Assembly (NCBI GenBank): GCA_020250445.1
Contig: JADCEF010000052.1
Location: 1-46,225 of the forward strand
Reading direction: 5' to 3'
Source of the DNA: Rhodobacter sp.
GTDB lineage: Bacteria; Pseudomonadota; Alphaproteobacteria; Rhodobacterales; Rhodobacteraceae
Length of the DNA stretch: 46,225 bases
Under the pieces are notes generated by a model. That model saw nothing but the letters and a program-made list of their open reading frames with translations. It was not told the origin of the DNA and made no database searches. Positions 36,755-46,225 of the stretch are shown here, piece after piece. The translations under genes were made by a program, and so were the position numbers. How positions within the stretch are numbered: position 1 is the stretch's first letter; the number at the start of each line of letters is the position of its first letter.

Positions 36755-37135
36755 CCTGAGTCCCCTTCCTGCAGATCGACATAGTCTTGCACGTTGACCG
36801 ATCCGTCATCGCCCGTAAAGCAAATCCCGCAGCCCCTTGCAGAACGCGCACCGGCACAGCAGGCCCGGCGTTCCCGGCGGGGCCGGACCAGGCAGAACAG
36901 AAGACGCCGCGGCTTCCGGCGCCCCTCGTCCGGCCCTGGAATCCTGCGGCAGCACGGCCTGAAATCCGGCAGGGTCGCCTCAGGACAGTCCGCGACAAGG
37001 GCCGCCACGGCCTGCGTGGTTTCCGGCCCCGCCGGCGCGCCTGGGTCTTTGTCCCGCGCAAGGTTCCGGTCCTTGCCAGGCTGGCCGGTCACGACTATGC
37101 CGACCGCGCCTGCCCCGCAACAGAAAGGCCCGCCG
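36755..37135. other. Intergenic region upstream of purB
   Basis: No gene I can support. An open minus-strand frame (36724-37092, about 122 codons) and a plus-strand one both give Arg/Pro/Ala-rich products with no family resemblance. The region must hold promoters for purB and for the CDGSH gene, which are divergent. Confidence 0.5.
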
Positions 37136-38440
37136 ATGATCCCGCGCTATTCCCGCCCCGAGATGGTTGCCCTGTGGTCGCCCGAAACCCGGTTCCGCAT
37201 CTGGTTCGAGATCGAGGCCCATGCCTGTGATGCCCAGGCCGCCCTGGGCGTGATCCCCAAGGCAAACGCCGAAGCGGTGTGGCGGGCCAGGGATGTGACC
37301 TTTGACGTGGCGCGGATCGACGCGATCGAAGCGGTCACCAGGCATGACGTGATCGCCTTTCTCACCCATCTGGCCGAACACATCGGTGCCGACGAGGCGC
37401 GTTTCGTGCATCAGGGCATGACCAGTTCCGATGTTCTGGACACCGCGCTGAACGTCCAGCTGTGCCGCGCCAGCGATCTGCTTCTGGCCGGGCTGGACCG
37501 GGTGCTGGGCGCGCTGAAATCCCGCGCGCTGGAACATAAACATACGCTGCGCATCGGGCGCAGCCACGGCATTCATGCAGAACCCACAACATTGGGGCTG
37601 ACCTTTGCCCGCTTCTATGCCGAGATGTCCCGCAACCGGGCGCGCTTGGTGACTGCCCGTTCGGAAATTGCGACCGGCGCCATTTCAGGTGCCGTCGGAA
37701 CCTTTGCCAATATCGATCCTGCGGTCGAAAAGCACGTCTGCGCGATGATGGGGCTGGTGCCCGAACCGATCAGCACCCAGGTGATCCCGCGCGACCGGCA
37801 TGCGATGTTCTTTGCAACGCTGGGCGTCATCGCCTCGGGGATCGAAAATGTCGCGGTGGAGATCCGCCACATGCAGCGCACCGAAGTGCTGGAGGCGGAA
37901 GAATTCTTTTCCCCCGGCCAGAAGGGCAGCAGCGCCATGCCGCACAAGCGCAACCCAGTGCTGTCGGAAAACCTGACGGGCCTTGCGCGGCTGGTGCGCA
38001 TGGCGGTGATCCCGGCGCTGGAAAACGTGGCGCTGTGGCACGAACGGGACATCAGCCATTCCTCGGTGGAACGTGCCATCGGGCCGGATGCCACGATCAC
38101 GCTGGATTTCGCCCTGCACCGGCTGGCAGGGGTCATCGAAAAGCTGGTGATCTACCCCGAAAACATGCTGGCCAACCTGAACAGGTTCCGCGGTCTGGTG
38201 ATGAGCCAGCGCGTGCTGCTGGCTTTGACCCAGGCCGGGGTCAGCCGCGAGGATGCCTACCGTCTGGTACAGCGCAACGCGATGAAGGTCTGGGACCAGG
38301 GGGCGGATTTCAAGGCCGAGCTTCTGGCCGACCCCGAGGTGACGGCGGCGCTGCCGCCCGCCGTGATCGAGGAAAGCTTCGATATGGACTATCACACGCG
38401 ACACGTCGACACGATCTTCGCGCGGGTCTTCGGGGGTTGA
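37136..38440 (+). CDS. purB: Adenylosuccinate lyase
   Basis: Acts twice in purine synthesis, releasing fumarate from SAICAR and from adenylosuccinate. The 434 residues begin MIPRYSRPEMVALWSPE. They contain FVHQGMTSSDVLDTA, the catalytic His region GRSHGIHAEPTT, and the superfamily signature around Ser265-Ser266 (GSSAMPHKRNP). AAAGG precedes the ATG by 8 bases. Length is normal for the bacterial ~430-residue class. Confidence 0.97.
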   Translation: MIPRYSRPEMVALWSPETRFRIWFEIEAHACDAQAALGVIPKANAEAVWRARDVTFDVARIDAIEAVTRHDVIAFLTHLAEHIGADEARFVHQGMTSSDVLDTALNVQLCRASDLLLAGLDRVLGALKSRALEHKHTLRIGRSHGIHAEPTTLGLTFARFYAEMSRNRARLVTARSEIATGAISGAVGTFANIDPAVEKHVCAMMGLVPEPISTQVIPRDRHAMFFATLGVIASGIENVAVEIRHMQRTEVLEAEEFFSPGQKGSSAMPHKRNPVLSENLTGLARLVRMAVIPALENVALWHERDISHSSVERAIGPDATITLDFALHRLAGVIEKLVIYPENMLANLNRFRGLVMSQRVLLALTQAGVSREDAYRLVQRNAMKVWDQGADFKAELLADPEVTAALPPAVIEESFDMDYHTRHVDTIFARVFGG

Positions 38441-38538
38441 CCCCGCCCCGCCAGTGCCGACCGTCACGCGAACGTGACCGGGCCCCGCCCGCTGCGGTGC
38501 TACCGTGCGACCAAGCGAAGGACGGAAGGAAAACCGCG

Positions 38539-39081
38539 ATGCGCCTGACCATCACCGTCGCAGCGGGTGCACTGCTTGTATTGCCGCTCATTGCCCTTGC
38601 GGCGGGCAGCGACGATACCGAACCGCCACCCGCCACCCAGACCAGCACCGAATGCGTCAAGGGCCAGGTCTGGGACGAGGCTACGAAAAGCTGCGTCGAT
38701 GCCGAAAGCGGCCTTCTGGATGACGACACCCGCTTCAGGGCGGTGCGCGAACTTGCCTGGGTGGGGCGGCCCGAAGACGCGCTGATCGTGCTGTCGGCCA
38801 TGACCGAAGGCAGGACGGACCGGGTCCTGACCTATATCGGCTTTGCCAACCGCAAGGCCGGGCGGATGGACGAAGGGCTTGCCGCCTATGCCGAGGCGCT
38901 GGCGCTGAACCCGGACAATATCCTGTGCCGGTCCTACCTGGGGCAGGCCTATGTCGAATTGGGCAGGATCGACCTGGCAGAGGTTCAACTGGCCGAGATC
39001 CGGGCGCGCGGCGGTTCGGGGCTTTGGGCCGAAACTGCCCTGCAAAGCGCCATCCGGACCGGCGAGACGCACGATTATTGA
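38539..39081 (+). CDS. Secreted TPR-repeat protein with Cys/GQVWD motif
   Basis: A 180-residue protein. A signal peptide is visible (MRLTITVAAGALLVLPLIALAAG). A short Cys motif follows (ECVKGQVWDEATKSCVD, two Cys 13 apart). Two or three TPR-like repeats come next (RAVRELAWVGRPEDALIVLS, GFANRKAGRMDEGLAAYAEA, GQAYVELGRIDLAEVQLAEI). Probably periplasmic. GGAAGGA lies 9 bases before the ATG. The next gene has the same Cys motif. Function unknown. Confidence 0.82.
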   Translation: MRLTITVAAGALLVLPLIALAAGSDDTEPPPATQTSTECVKGQVWDEATKSCVDAESGLLDDDTRFRAVRELAWVGRPEDALIVLSAMTEGRTDRVLTYIGFANRKAGRMDEGLAAYAEALALNPDNILCRSYLGQAYVELGRIDLAEVQLAEIRARGGSGLWAETALQSAIRTGETHDY

Positions 39082-39178
39082 TGACAATGCCGTGATCGGG
39101 CGGCGCGCAAGGACGGCGGGCTTGCCGCGAATCGCGTTCCGGGGTTCCTTAGGGGGCACTGCAACGAAAGGACGCGCC

Positions 39179-39346
39179 ATGAAGATCAAGACGACCCTCT
39201 GCCTGATCGCCCTGACCCTTGCGCCGACGTTTGCGCTTGCCGGGGCGGGCTGCGACCGGGAAAAAATGCAATCCGCCTCGCAATGCGCGGCGGGCCAGGT
39301 CTGGGATGCGGCAAAGCAGGCCTGCACCGCCGAAGTCACAAGCTGA
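39179..39346 (+). CDS. Small secreted protein with Cys/GQVWD motif
   Basis: A 55-residue protein: signal peptide (MKIKTTLCLIALTLAPTFALA) then a mature part of about 34 residues with three Cys (GCDREKM, QCAAGQVWDAAKQACTAE). The motif C-x2-GQVWD-x5-C matches the preceding TPR protein. AAAGGA lies 7 bases before the ATG. Too short to assign a function; likely a periplasmic disulfide peptide. Confidence 0.72.
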   Translation: MKIKTTLCLIALTLAPTFALAGAGCDREKMQSASQCAAGQVWDAAKQACTAEVTS

Positions 39347-39356
39347 CATCCTGGCT

Positions 39357-39376
39357 GACCCCGGGCAACCGGGGTC
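39357..39376 (+). terminator. GCAA-loop hairpin
   Basis: GACCCCGG (39357-39364) pairs with CCGGGGTC (39369-39376) around a stable GCAA tetraloop, 11 bases after the small gene's stop. A second short dyad CCGGT-CTTA-ACCGG follows at about 39384. There is no T-run; probable terminator or mRNA 3' end. Confidence 0.5.
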
Positions 39377-39436
39377 TGCTAAGCCGGTCTTAACCGGTTC
39401 CCGTGCATGATGTGCCTTGGTTGAAGGAAGGCAGTC

Positions 39437-40504
39437 ATGCGCAACACTCTGGGCCAGTTAACCACCCATCGCGGGGCAGAACCGCAGCCGGCACCGGGGC
39501 AGCCTTTGGCCATGACCGGACGGGTCAAGGCTGCGGTCATTGTCCGCCTGCTGCTGGCCGAAGGCGCACCTTTGCCGCTGTCGTCCCTGCCCGAGCACAT
39601 GCAGGCAGCCCTTACCGAACAGATCGGCCGGATGCGCCTTGTGGACCGTACCACGCTGGGCGCGGTGGTGGAAGAATTCCTGAATGAACTCGAACAGGTG
39701 GGCCTGTCCTTTCCCGGCGGCATCGAAGGCGCGCTGACGATGATGGACGGGCATATCAGCACGACCGCCGCAAACCGGCTGCGGCGTCTGGCGGGTGCCT
39801 CGGGCAAGGCAGACCCGTGGGACCGGATCATGGTGCTGGAAGAAGACCGTCTGCTGCCGGTTCTGGAAGAGGAAAGCGAAGAGGTGGCGGCTGTCATGCT
39901 TTCGAAGCTGCCCATCCCCAAGGCCGCCAGCCTGCTGGGCCGGCTGCCCGGCGACAAGGCGCGCCGCGTGGCCTATGCGGTGTCCCAGACCGGCAATGTT
40001 GACCCCGAAACGGTGCGGCGCATCGGCCAGTCGCTGGCAGCCCAGCTGGACACCCAGCCTGCGCGCGCCTTCGAAACCGGGCCGGTGGAACGCGTGGGGG
40101 CGATCCTGAATGTCACTGCGGCGGCAACGCGGGATGAAGTTCTCAAGGGTCTGGACGAAACCGATGCGGATTTTGCCCGAAAGGTGCGCCGCGCCATCTT
40201 TACCTTCGTGCATATCCCGGACCGGATCGCGGGGCGCGATGTGCCGAAGATCGTCCGCGTTGTCGATCAGGCGGTGCTGGTCACCGCCATAGCCGGGGCA
40301 ACGACAGACGAACTTGCCGCCGCCGCTACCTTCTTTCTGGACAACCTGTCCCAGCGTCTGGCGCAATCGATCCGCGACGAGGTGGCGGAGCGCGGTGCGG
40401 TCAGGGAAAAGGACGCAGAAGAGGCACAGGGTGCGATCATCACCGCGATCCGGGAACTCGAGGCCACGGGCGAGCTGGCCTTCGTGGTGCCTGCGGAAGA
40501 ATGA
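39437..40504 (+). CDS. fliG: FliG-like flagellar motor switch protein, isolated gene
   Basis: A 355-residue protein whose last ~110 residues match the FliG C-terminal domain: FTFVHIPDRIAGRDVPKIVR, LDNLSQRLAQSIRDE and ERGAVREKDAEEAQ. Of the E. coli torque residues, counterparts of Arg281, Asp288 and Arg297 are present, Asp289 is Glu, and Lys264 is Ala. The middle part (LPIPKAASLLGRLPGDKARRVAYA) is like FliG-M, but the EHPQ motif is missing. GAAGGAAGG is 6-8 bases before the ATG. No flagellar gene lies near. It may be the divergent FliG of a Rhodobacterales flagellum encoded apart from its cluster, or a repurposed paralogue. Confidence 0.75.
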   Translation: MRNTLGQLTTHRGAEPQPAPGQPLAMTGRVKAAVIVRLLLAEGAPLPLSSLPEHMQAALTEQIGRMRLVDRTTLGAVVEEFLNELEQVGLSFPGGIEGALTMMDGHISTTAANRLRRLAGASGKADPWDRIMVLEEDRLLPVLEEESEEVAAVMLSKLPIPKAASLLGRLPGDKARRVAYAVSQTGNVDPETVRRIGQSLAAQLDTQPARAFETGPVERVGAILNVTAAATRDEVLKGLDETDADFARKVRRAIFTFVHIPDRIAGRDVPKIVRVVDQAVLVTAIAGATTDELAAAATFFLDNLSQRLAQSIRDEVAERGAVREKDAEEAQGAIITAIRELEATGELAFVVPAEE

Positions 40505-40550
40505 TCGCCCGGCGCGCACGGCCGGCCCTTGTCCCGGCGATGCCTGCATT

Positions 40551-40584
40551 CTAGGGTCCGTCCCGTCTTCGGATCGGACCCTAG
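40551..40584 (+). promoter_or_regulatory. Perfect inverted repeat at the DMT gene start
   Basis: CTAGGGTCCG (40551-40560) and CGGACCCTAG (40575-40584) form a perfect 10-bp stem with a 14-base loop. It ends one base before the ATG at 40586. The only Shine-Dalgarno-like GGA lies inside the right arm, so the stem would hide the ribosome site. As DNA it could also be an operator. Confidence 0.6.
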
Positions 40585-40585
40585 T

Positions 40586-41491
40586 ATGCCCTTGCCCCTT
40601 CCCGCCGCCGCCGCGACCCACACGGCGCGCGGAATTCTTCTGATGCTGGTTGCGGTGCTGTTCTTCACCACCATGGATGCCGTGGCAAAGGGTCTGGTGG
40701 GGGGGTATCCGGTGCTTCAGGTGATCTTCTTCCGCTTTGCGGGACAGATCGTGCTGGTGCTGCTGATCCTGCGCGGCGCGACCGGGCCGGCGCTGCGAAC
40801 CCGCTTTGCCGGCCTGCACCTGGCGCGGGCGGTGCTGCAATTCGCCACCGTCACCCTGTTTTTTGCCAGCCTGACCTATATCGGCCTGGCCGAGGCGCAG
40901 GCTCTGGCCGACATCAACCCTGTGCTGATCACGCTGGGGGCCGCCCTGTTCCTGGGCGAACGGCTGGGGCGCGACCGGCTGTTCGGCGTCGTGCTGGCGA
41001 TGATCGGTGCGATGATCGTGATCCGGCCCGGGTCCGGTGTGCTGACCCTGCCCGCACTGCTGCCGATCGCGGCGGCCGTGTGCTATGCAGGCAGCGCGCT
41101 GATCACCCGCCGGGTCGGCCCGTTCGAAACACCCTGGACATCGATGATCTACACTGCGGGTTTCGGGATGCTGGCCAGCGGCGTTACCCTGCCCGTCCTG
41201 TGGGTTGATATTGATCCCGCCGATCTCTGGCGGTTTGCAGCCCTTGGGGCGCTGGGCACCGCCGCGCAATTGTGCATCATCCGGTCCTTCTCTGTGGCCG
41301 AGGCGGCGGCGGTGGCACCGTTCGCCTATGCGGGCATCCTTTTTGCCATCGGCTGGGGGATCGTGCTTTACGGCGATTACCCCGACCCCGCCACCCTTCT
41401 GGGTGCGCTTGTGATCGTTTCGGCCGGGCTTTATGTGTGGCGGCAGGAAACCCGGGCCCCACGCACCGCGGCGTCGAACGAGGCAGGATGA
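40586..41491 (+). CDS. DMT-superfamily (EamA) transporter
   Basis: A 301-residue inner-membrane protein with about ten hydrophobic helices in two EamA repeats. Typical features are the first helix GILLMLVAVLFFTTMDAVAK, ALADINPVLITLGAALFLGER at the end of repeat one, and FAYAGILFAIGWGIVLYGD in repeat two. The substrate cannot be told. The stop overlaps the next start by 4 bases (ATGA). An upstream TTG at 40529 is possible but would read through the inverted repeat. Confidence 0.88.
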   Translation: MPLPLPAAAATHTARGILLMLVAVLFFTTMDAVAKGLVGGYPVLQVIFFRFAGQIVLVLLILRGATGPALRTRFAGLHLARAVLQFATVTLFFASLTYIGLAEAQALADINPVLITLGAALFLGERLGRDRLFGVVLAMIGAMIVIRPGSGVLTLPALLPIAAAVCYAGSALITRRVGPFETPWTSMIYTAGFGMLASGVTLPVLWVDIDPADLWRFAALGALGTAAQLCIIRSFSVAEAAAVAPFAYAGILFAIGWGIVLYGDYPDPATLLGALVIVSAGLYVWRQETRAPRTAASNEAG

Positions 41492-42360
41492 CAAAAGCCA
41501 AGCCCTTCAGGCCGGGCCTGCGGCTGCAGGATCGTGCGCTGCGCGGTGTGATCTGGGTTCTGCTGTGCCTGCCCTACACCTGGCGGGTCAGGCTGTGCGG
41601 CTGGCTGCTGGGCCGGGTCATCGGCCCGCTGGCGGGTTACGACCGGCGCGTGCGCGAGAATCTGGCGAAAATCCTGCCCGACCTGCCGGAAGCAGAAGTA
41701 AGGCGCCTGTCCCGGGCCGTCCCCAACAACGCGGGCCGCACCCTGATCGAGATGTATTCCGGCGAGGAATTGATCGAACGGGCCATGAAACACCCGCTGT
41801 CCGGCCCCGGCCTTGTGGACCTTGACAGGGCGATTGCCGCCAGGCGCCCGATCGTGGTCGTTTCAGGGCATATCGGCAACCATGATGCGGGCCGCGCCGC
41901 GCTGATCAGGCGTGGCTACCCGTTTGGCGGCCTGTACCGCCCGATGGTGAACCCCTATTTCAACGAACATTACGTGGCGGCAATCTCCAAATTGGGAACG
42001 CCGCTGTTTCCCCGTGACAAGCGCGGCATGGCGGGGATGATCCGGTTCCTGCGCGGCGGCGGGATGCTGGGCCTGCTGATCGACCAGCACATGGGCCATG
42101 GCGCGCGGCTGTCCTTTTTCGGGCATGATGCGATGACCGCGCTGTCGGCGGCCGAAATGGCGATCAAATATGACGCGCTGCTGATCCCGATCTATGCCAT
42201 CCGCCTTGAAAACGGGCTCGACTTCCGCATCGTGATCGAAGCCCCCATTCCGCGCGGCACGCCCGAGGCAATGACCCAGGCCCTGAACGACAGTCTGGAG
42301 GCCCTGGTGCGCCAGCATCTGGACCAATGGCTTTGGATCCATCGCCGCTGGAAGGCGTGA
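41488..42360 (+). CDS. Lysophospholipid / lipid A-type acyltransferase (LpxL-like)
   Basis: A 290-residue LABLAT-class acyltransferase. One N-terminal membrane segment (about 19-34) is followed by the HX4D motif His128-Asp133 in VSGHIGNHDAG. GGLYRPMVNPYFNEHY and LLIDQHMGHG, both family blocks, are present. It likely adds a secondary acyl chain to lipid A at the inner membrane (known for the family). Its ATG overlaps the DMT stop (ATGA). It is convergent and abuts the DUF1223 stop. Confidence 0.9.
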   Translation: MTKAKPFRPGLRLQDRALRGVIWVLLCLPYTWRVRLCGWLLGRVIGPLAGYDRRVRENLAKILPDLPEAEVRRLSRAVPNNAGRTLIEMYSGEELIERAMKHPLSGPGLVDLDRAIAARRPIVVVSGHIGNHDAGRAALIRRGYPFGGLYRPMVNPYFNEHYVAAISKLGTPLFPRDKRGMAGMIRFLRGGGMLGLLIDQHMGHGARLSFFGHDAMTALSAAEMAIKYDALLIPIYAIRLENGLDFRIVIEAPIPRGTPEAMTQALNDSLEALVRQHLDQWLWIHRRWKA

Positions 42361-43068
42361 TCAGTCGATCCGCGCCGCCGCAAGAATGGCCGAAGGGCCG
42401 GATTCCTGCAAGATCACCACGGCGGGGTCCGCGCCCGGAGCCTGTGTTTGCAGGGCAAGCGGCGTCTCGCCGGTCCAGTCCCCCAGCGCCTGCCAGGACG
42501 TGACGATATTGCGGTAGGTGACCGTTCTCCCGGCATTCTCGCCGCGTTCGATCGTCACCGTCTCTTCCGGGCGGAAGCGGACCAGTTGCACCCGCACCGG
42601 TTTTGCAAAGGCCCGCTGCGACACGGCGCGGATCACGATCTGGTCCCCCTGGCGTTCCAGTGTCAGCGTAACCGCCCGGGCCGCGTCAAGGTGGCGGCGG
42701 ATCAGCGCCTTGACCTCGGCCGGCTGATTGCCTTCGACCTGGTCCAGACCGGCAACGATCAACTGCGGGGTGTAGATCATCCGGCTGCCGGCCATACGGG
42801 CATAGGCCTTCTGCCGGTCGGTGAATGCCGGATCGGCGAACTTGTCCGGCCAGCCGATGTAATCCCAATAGTCGACATGCAGCGCCAGCGGGATCACATC
42901 CGGGTCGCTGACCAGTTCCGCAAAGAAGTCATCCGCAGGCGGGCAGGATGCGCAGCCCTGCGAGGTGAACAACTCGACCACCACCGCAGACCGTGACGTC
43001 GGCTGCGCCCCGGCCATGCCCGCCACAGCAAGGCACAGTCCGAACGTGGCGCTGACGATATGTCGCAT
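42361..43068 (-). CDS. DUF1223 secreted thioredoxin-like protein
   Basis: A 235-residue DUF1223 protein. It has a signal peptide ([21 protein letters not shown]), then a thioredoxin-like fold with Cys39 and Cys42 in [15 protein letters not shown], and [17 protein letters not shown], the family signature. It is periplasmic; a redox role is plausible but unproven. The frame is open upstream, but Met 43068 gives the signal peptide. Divergent from acnA. Confidence 0.9.
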   Translation of the reverse strand: MRHIVSATFGLCLAVAGMAGAQPTSRSAVVVELFTSQGCASCPPADDFFAELVSDPDVIPLALHVDYWDYIGWPDKFADPAFTDRQKAYARMAGSRMIYTPQLIVAGLDQVEGNQPAEVKALIRRHLDAARAVTLTLERQGDQIVIRAVSQRAFAKPVRVQLVRFRPEETVTIERGENAGRTVTYRNIVTSWQALGDWTGETPLALQTQAPGADPAVVILQESGPSAILAAARID

Positions 43069-43201
43069 GCGGGATATCCTGTCTTCGGCTGCCCATGGTT
43101 CTAGCCATCTGCCCGCGCAACAGCCAATCAAGGAATTGCGAGTGTTTTCGTGCCAGGCTGTGATCTGTCGGGCCTTGGGGCGCAAAGGGACTGGATTTTC
43201 G

Positions 43202-43219
43202 GCATACAATTGCATACCA
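43202..43219. promoter_or_regulatory. Dyad/direct repeat upstream of acnA
   Basis: GCATAC occurs at 43202 and again 10 bases on at 43212, giving an 18-bp imperfect palindrome centred on CAATTG. It lies about 60 bases before acnA in an AT-rich patch and includes a TACAAT box (43205-43210). It could be a regulator site overlapping a promoter. Confidence 0.3.
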
Positions 43220-43273
43220 ATATCGCGACTCTTTTGCACCCTTCCCCGCCCGTGTCACAGCCAGGAGGCAAGA

Positions 43274-45964
<2,691 letters not shown>

Positions 45965-46049
45965 GGCGGGTGCCGGAAAAGGGTTGGCCGCAGGCGCTGC
46001 CTGACCGAAAGGCGGGAAACTCTTCCGCCTGCGCGCCCGCCGCTGCCAA

Positions 46050-46197
46050 GGCAGGGGCCATCGCCCCTGCCACAGCGCCGAGCTGACCCCAAACCCGCCG
46101 GGGGCCCAAAGCCCCCGGCCAGCGCCCGCCCCGCCCCCGGCCAGCGCCCGCCCCGCCCCCGGCGGGCGCTTCCCGCCCGCCGGGTCGGGCGCTGGCC
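46050..46197. repeat. Multi-hairpin interspersed repeat, copy 2
   Basis: The same ordered blocks as at 32-156: the GGCAGGGGC/GCCCCTGCC hairpin (28 identical bases, 46050-46077), a GGGGGC/GCCCCC hairpin, and the large GCCAGCGCCCG...CGGGCGCTGGC stem. Here a 22-base unit starting CCAGCGCCCGCC is repeated in tandem (46119-46140 and 46141-46162), while copy 1 has it once. It lies 85 bases after the acnA stop; 45965-46049 holds nothing else recognisable. Confidence 0.8.
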
Positions 46198-46225
46198 TGC
46201 GTTGCGTTTGGACCTGCCGATCTAC

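Noticed and set aside
36724-37092. A 122-codon minus-strand frame upstream of the CDGSH gene
   Set aside because: Arg/Pro/Cys-rich, overlaps the CDGSH start, and no recognisable domain; could not be supported.

Overview
The window is a GC-rich chromosomal segment from an alphaproteobacterium, almost certainly of the family Rhodobacteraceae (Rhodobacter/Paracoccus/roseobacter relatives). Three things point there: a complete gene transfer agent (GTA) structural cluster in the order known from Rhodobacter capsulatus, a dddP-type DMSP lyase with all published active-site residues, and a pyruvate dehydrogenase E1-beta that carries its own lipoyl domain. No lineage below family level can be fixed from the sequence alone.

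Layout. 1-611 holds a multi-hairpin repeat and the pdhA leader. 612-4299 (+) is pdhA-pdhB-pdhC, encoding E1 and E2 of pyruvate dehydrogenase; E3 is not here. 4330-5492 (-) holds cysE and a small conserved protein just downstream of the GTA. 5497-19393 (-) is the GTA head-tail cluster, g1 to g15, packed with 1-4 nt stop/start overlaps and preceded by a plausible promoter. 19576-22025 (-) holds mltG and fabF. 22138-23154 (-) is a GSU2403-type nucleotidyltransferase-fold protein; it is preceded by an AT-rich stretch with about nine copies of a short motif, TGTTSAACA. 23556-24856 (-) is the rpsF-rpsR-rplI ribosomal operon with promoter and terminator.

25135-25576 (-) holds a small membrane protein and a possible leader ORF. 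25936-28038 (+) is fabD-fabG-acpP. 28273-29947 (-) holds the trigger factor gene and tRNA-Leu(UAG). 30064-31644 (-) is the NAD(P)H-hydrate repair enzyme. 31815-33631 (+) is glnB-glnA. 33704-35949 holds a divergent pair: a heme-dependent N-demethylase-like protein (-) and DMSP lyase dddP (+). 36116-36754 (-) is a double-CDGSH Fe-S protein. 37136-41491 (+) carries purB, two small secreted proteins sharing a Cys/GQVWD motif, a lone FliG-like protein and a DMT transporter. 41488-42360 (+) is a lipid A-type acyltransferase, 42361-43068 (-) a DUF1223 protein and 43274-45964 (+) aconitase A. A second copy of the multi-hairpin repeat closes the window.

Most of the DNA is core metabolism (pyruvate to acetyl-CoA, TCA, fatty acid synthesis, nitrogen assimilation, purines, translation), with the domesticated GTA set between housekeeping genes as is usual in this family. 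The accessory signals that best deserve a second look are the TGTTSAACA array beside the nucleotidyltransferase gene, the structured repeats at both ends, the hairpin that hides the start of the DMT gene, the paired small secreted proteins and the isolated FliG homologue.
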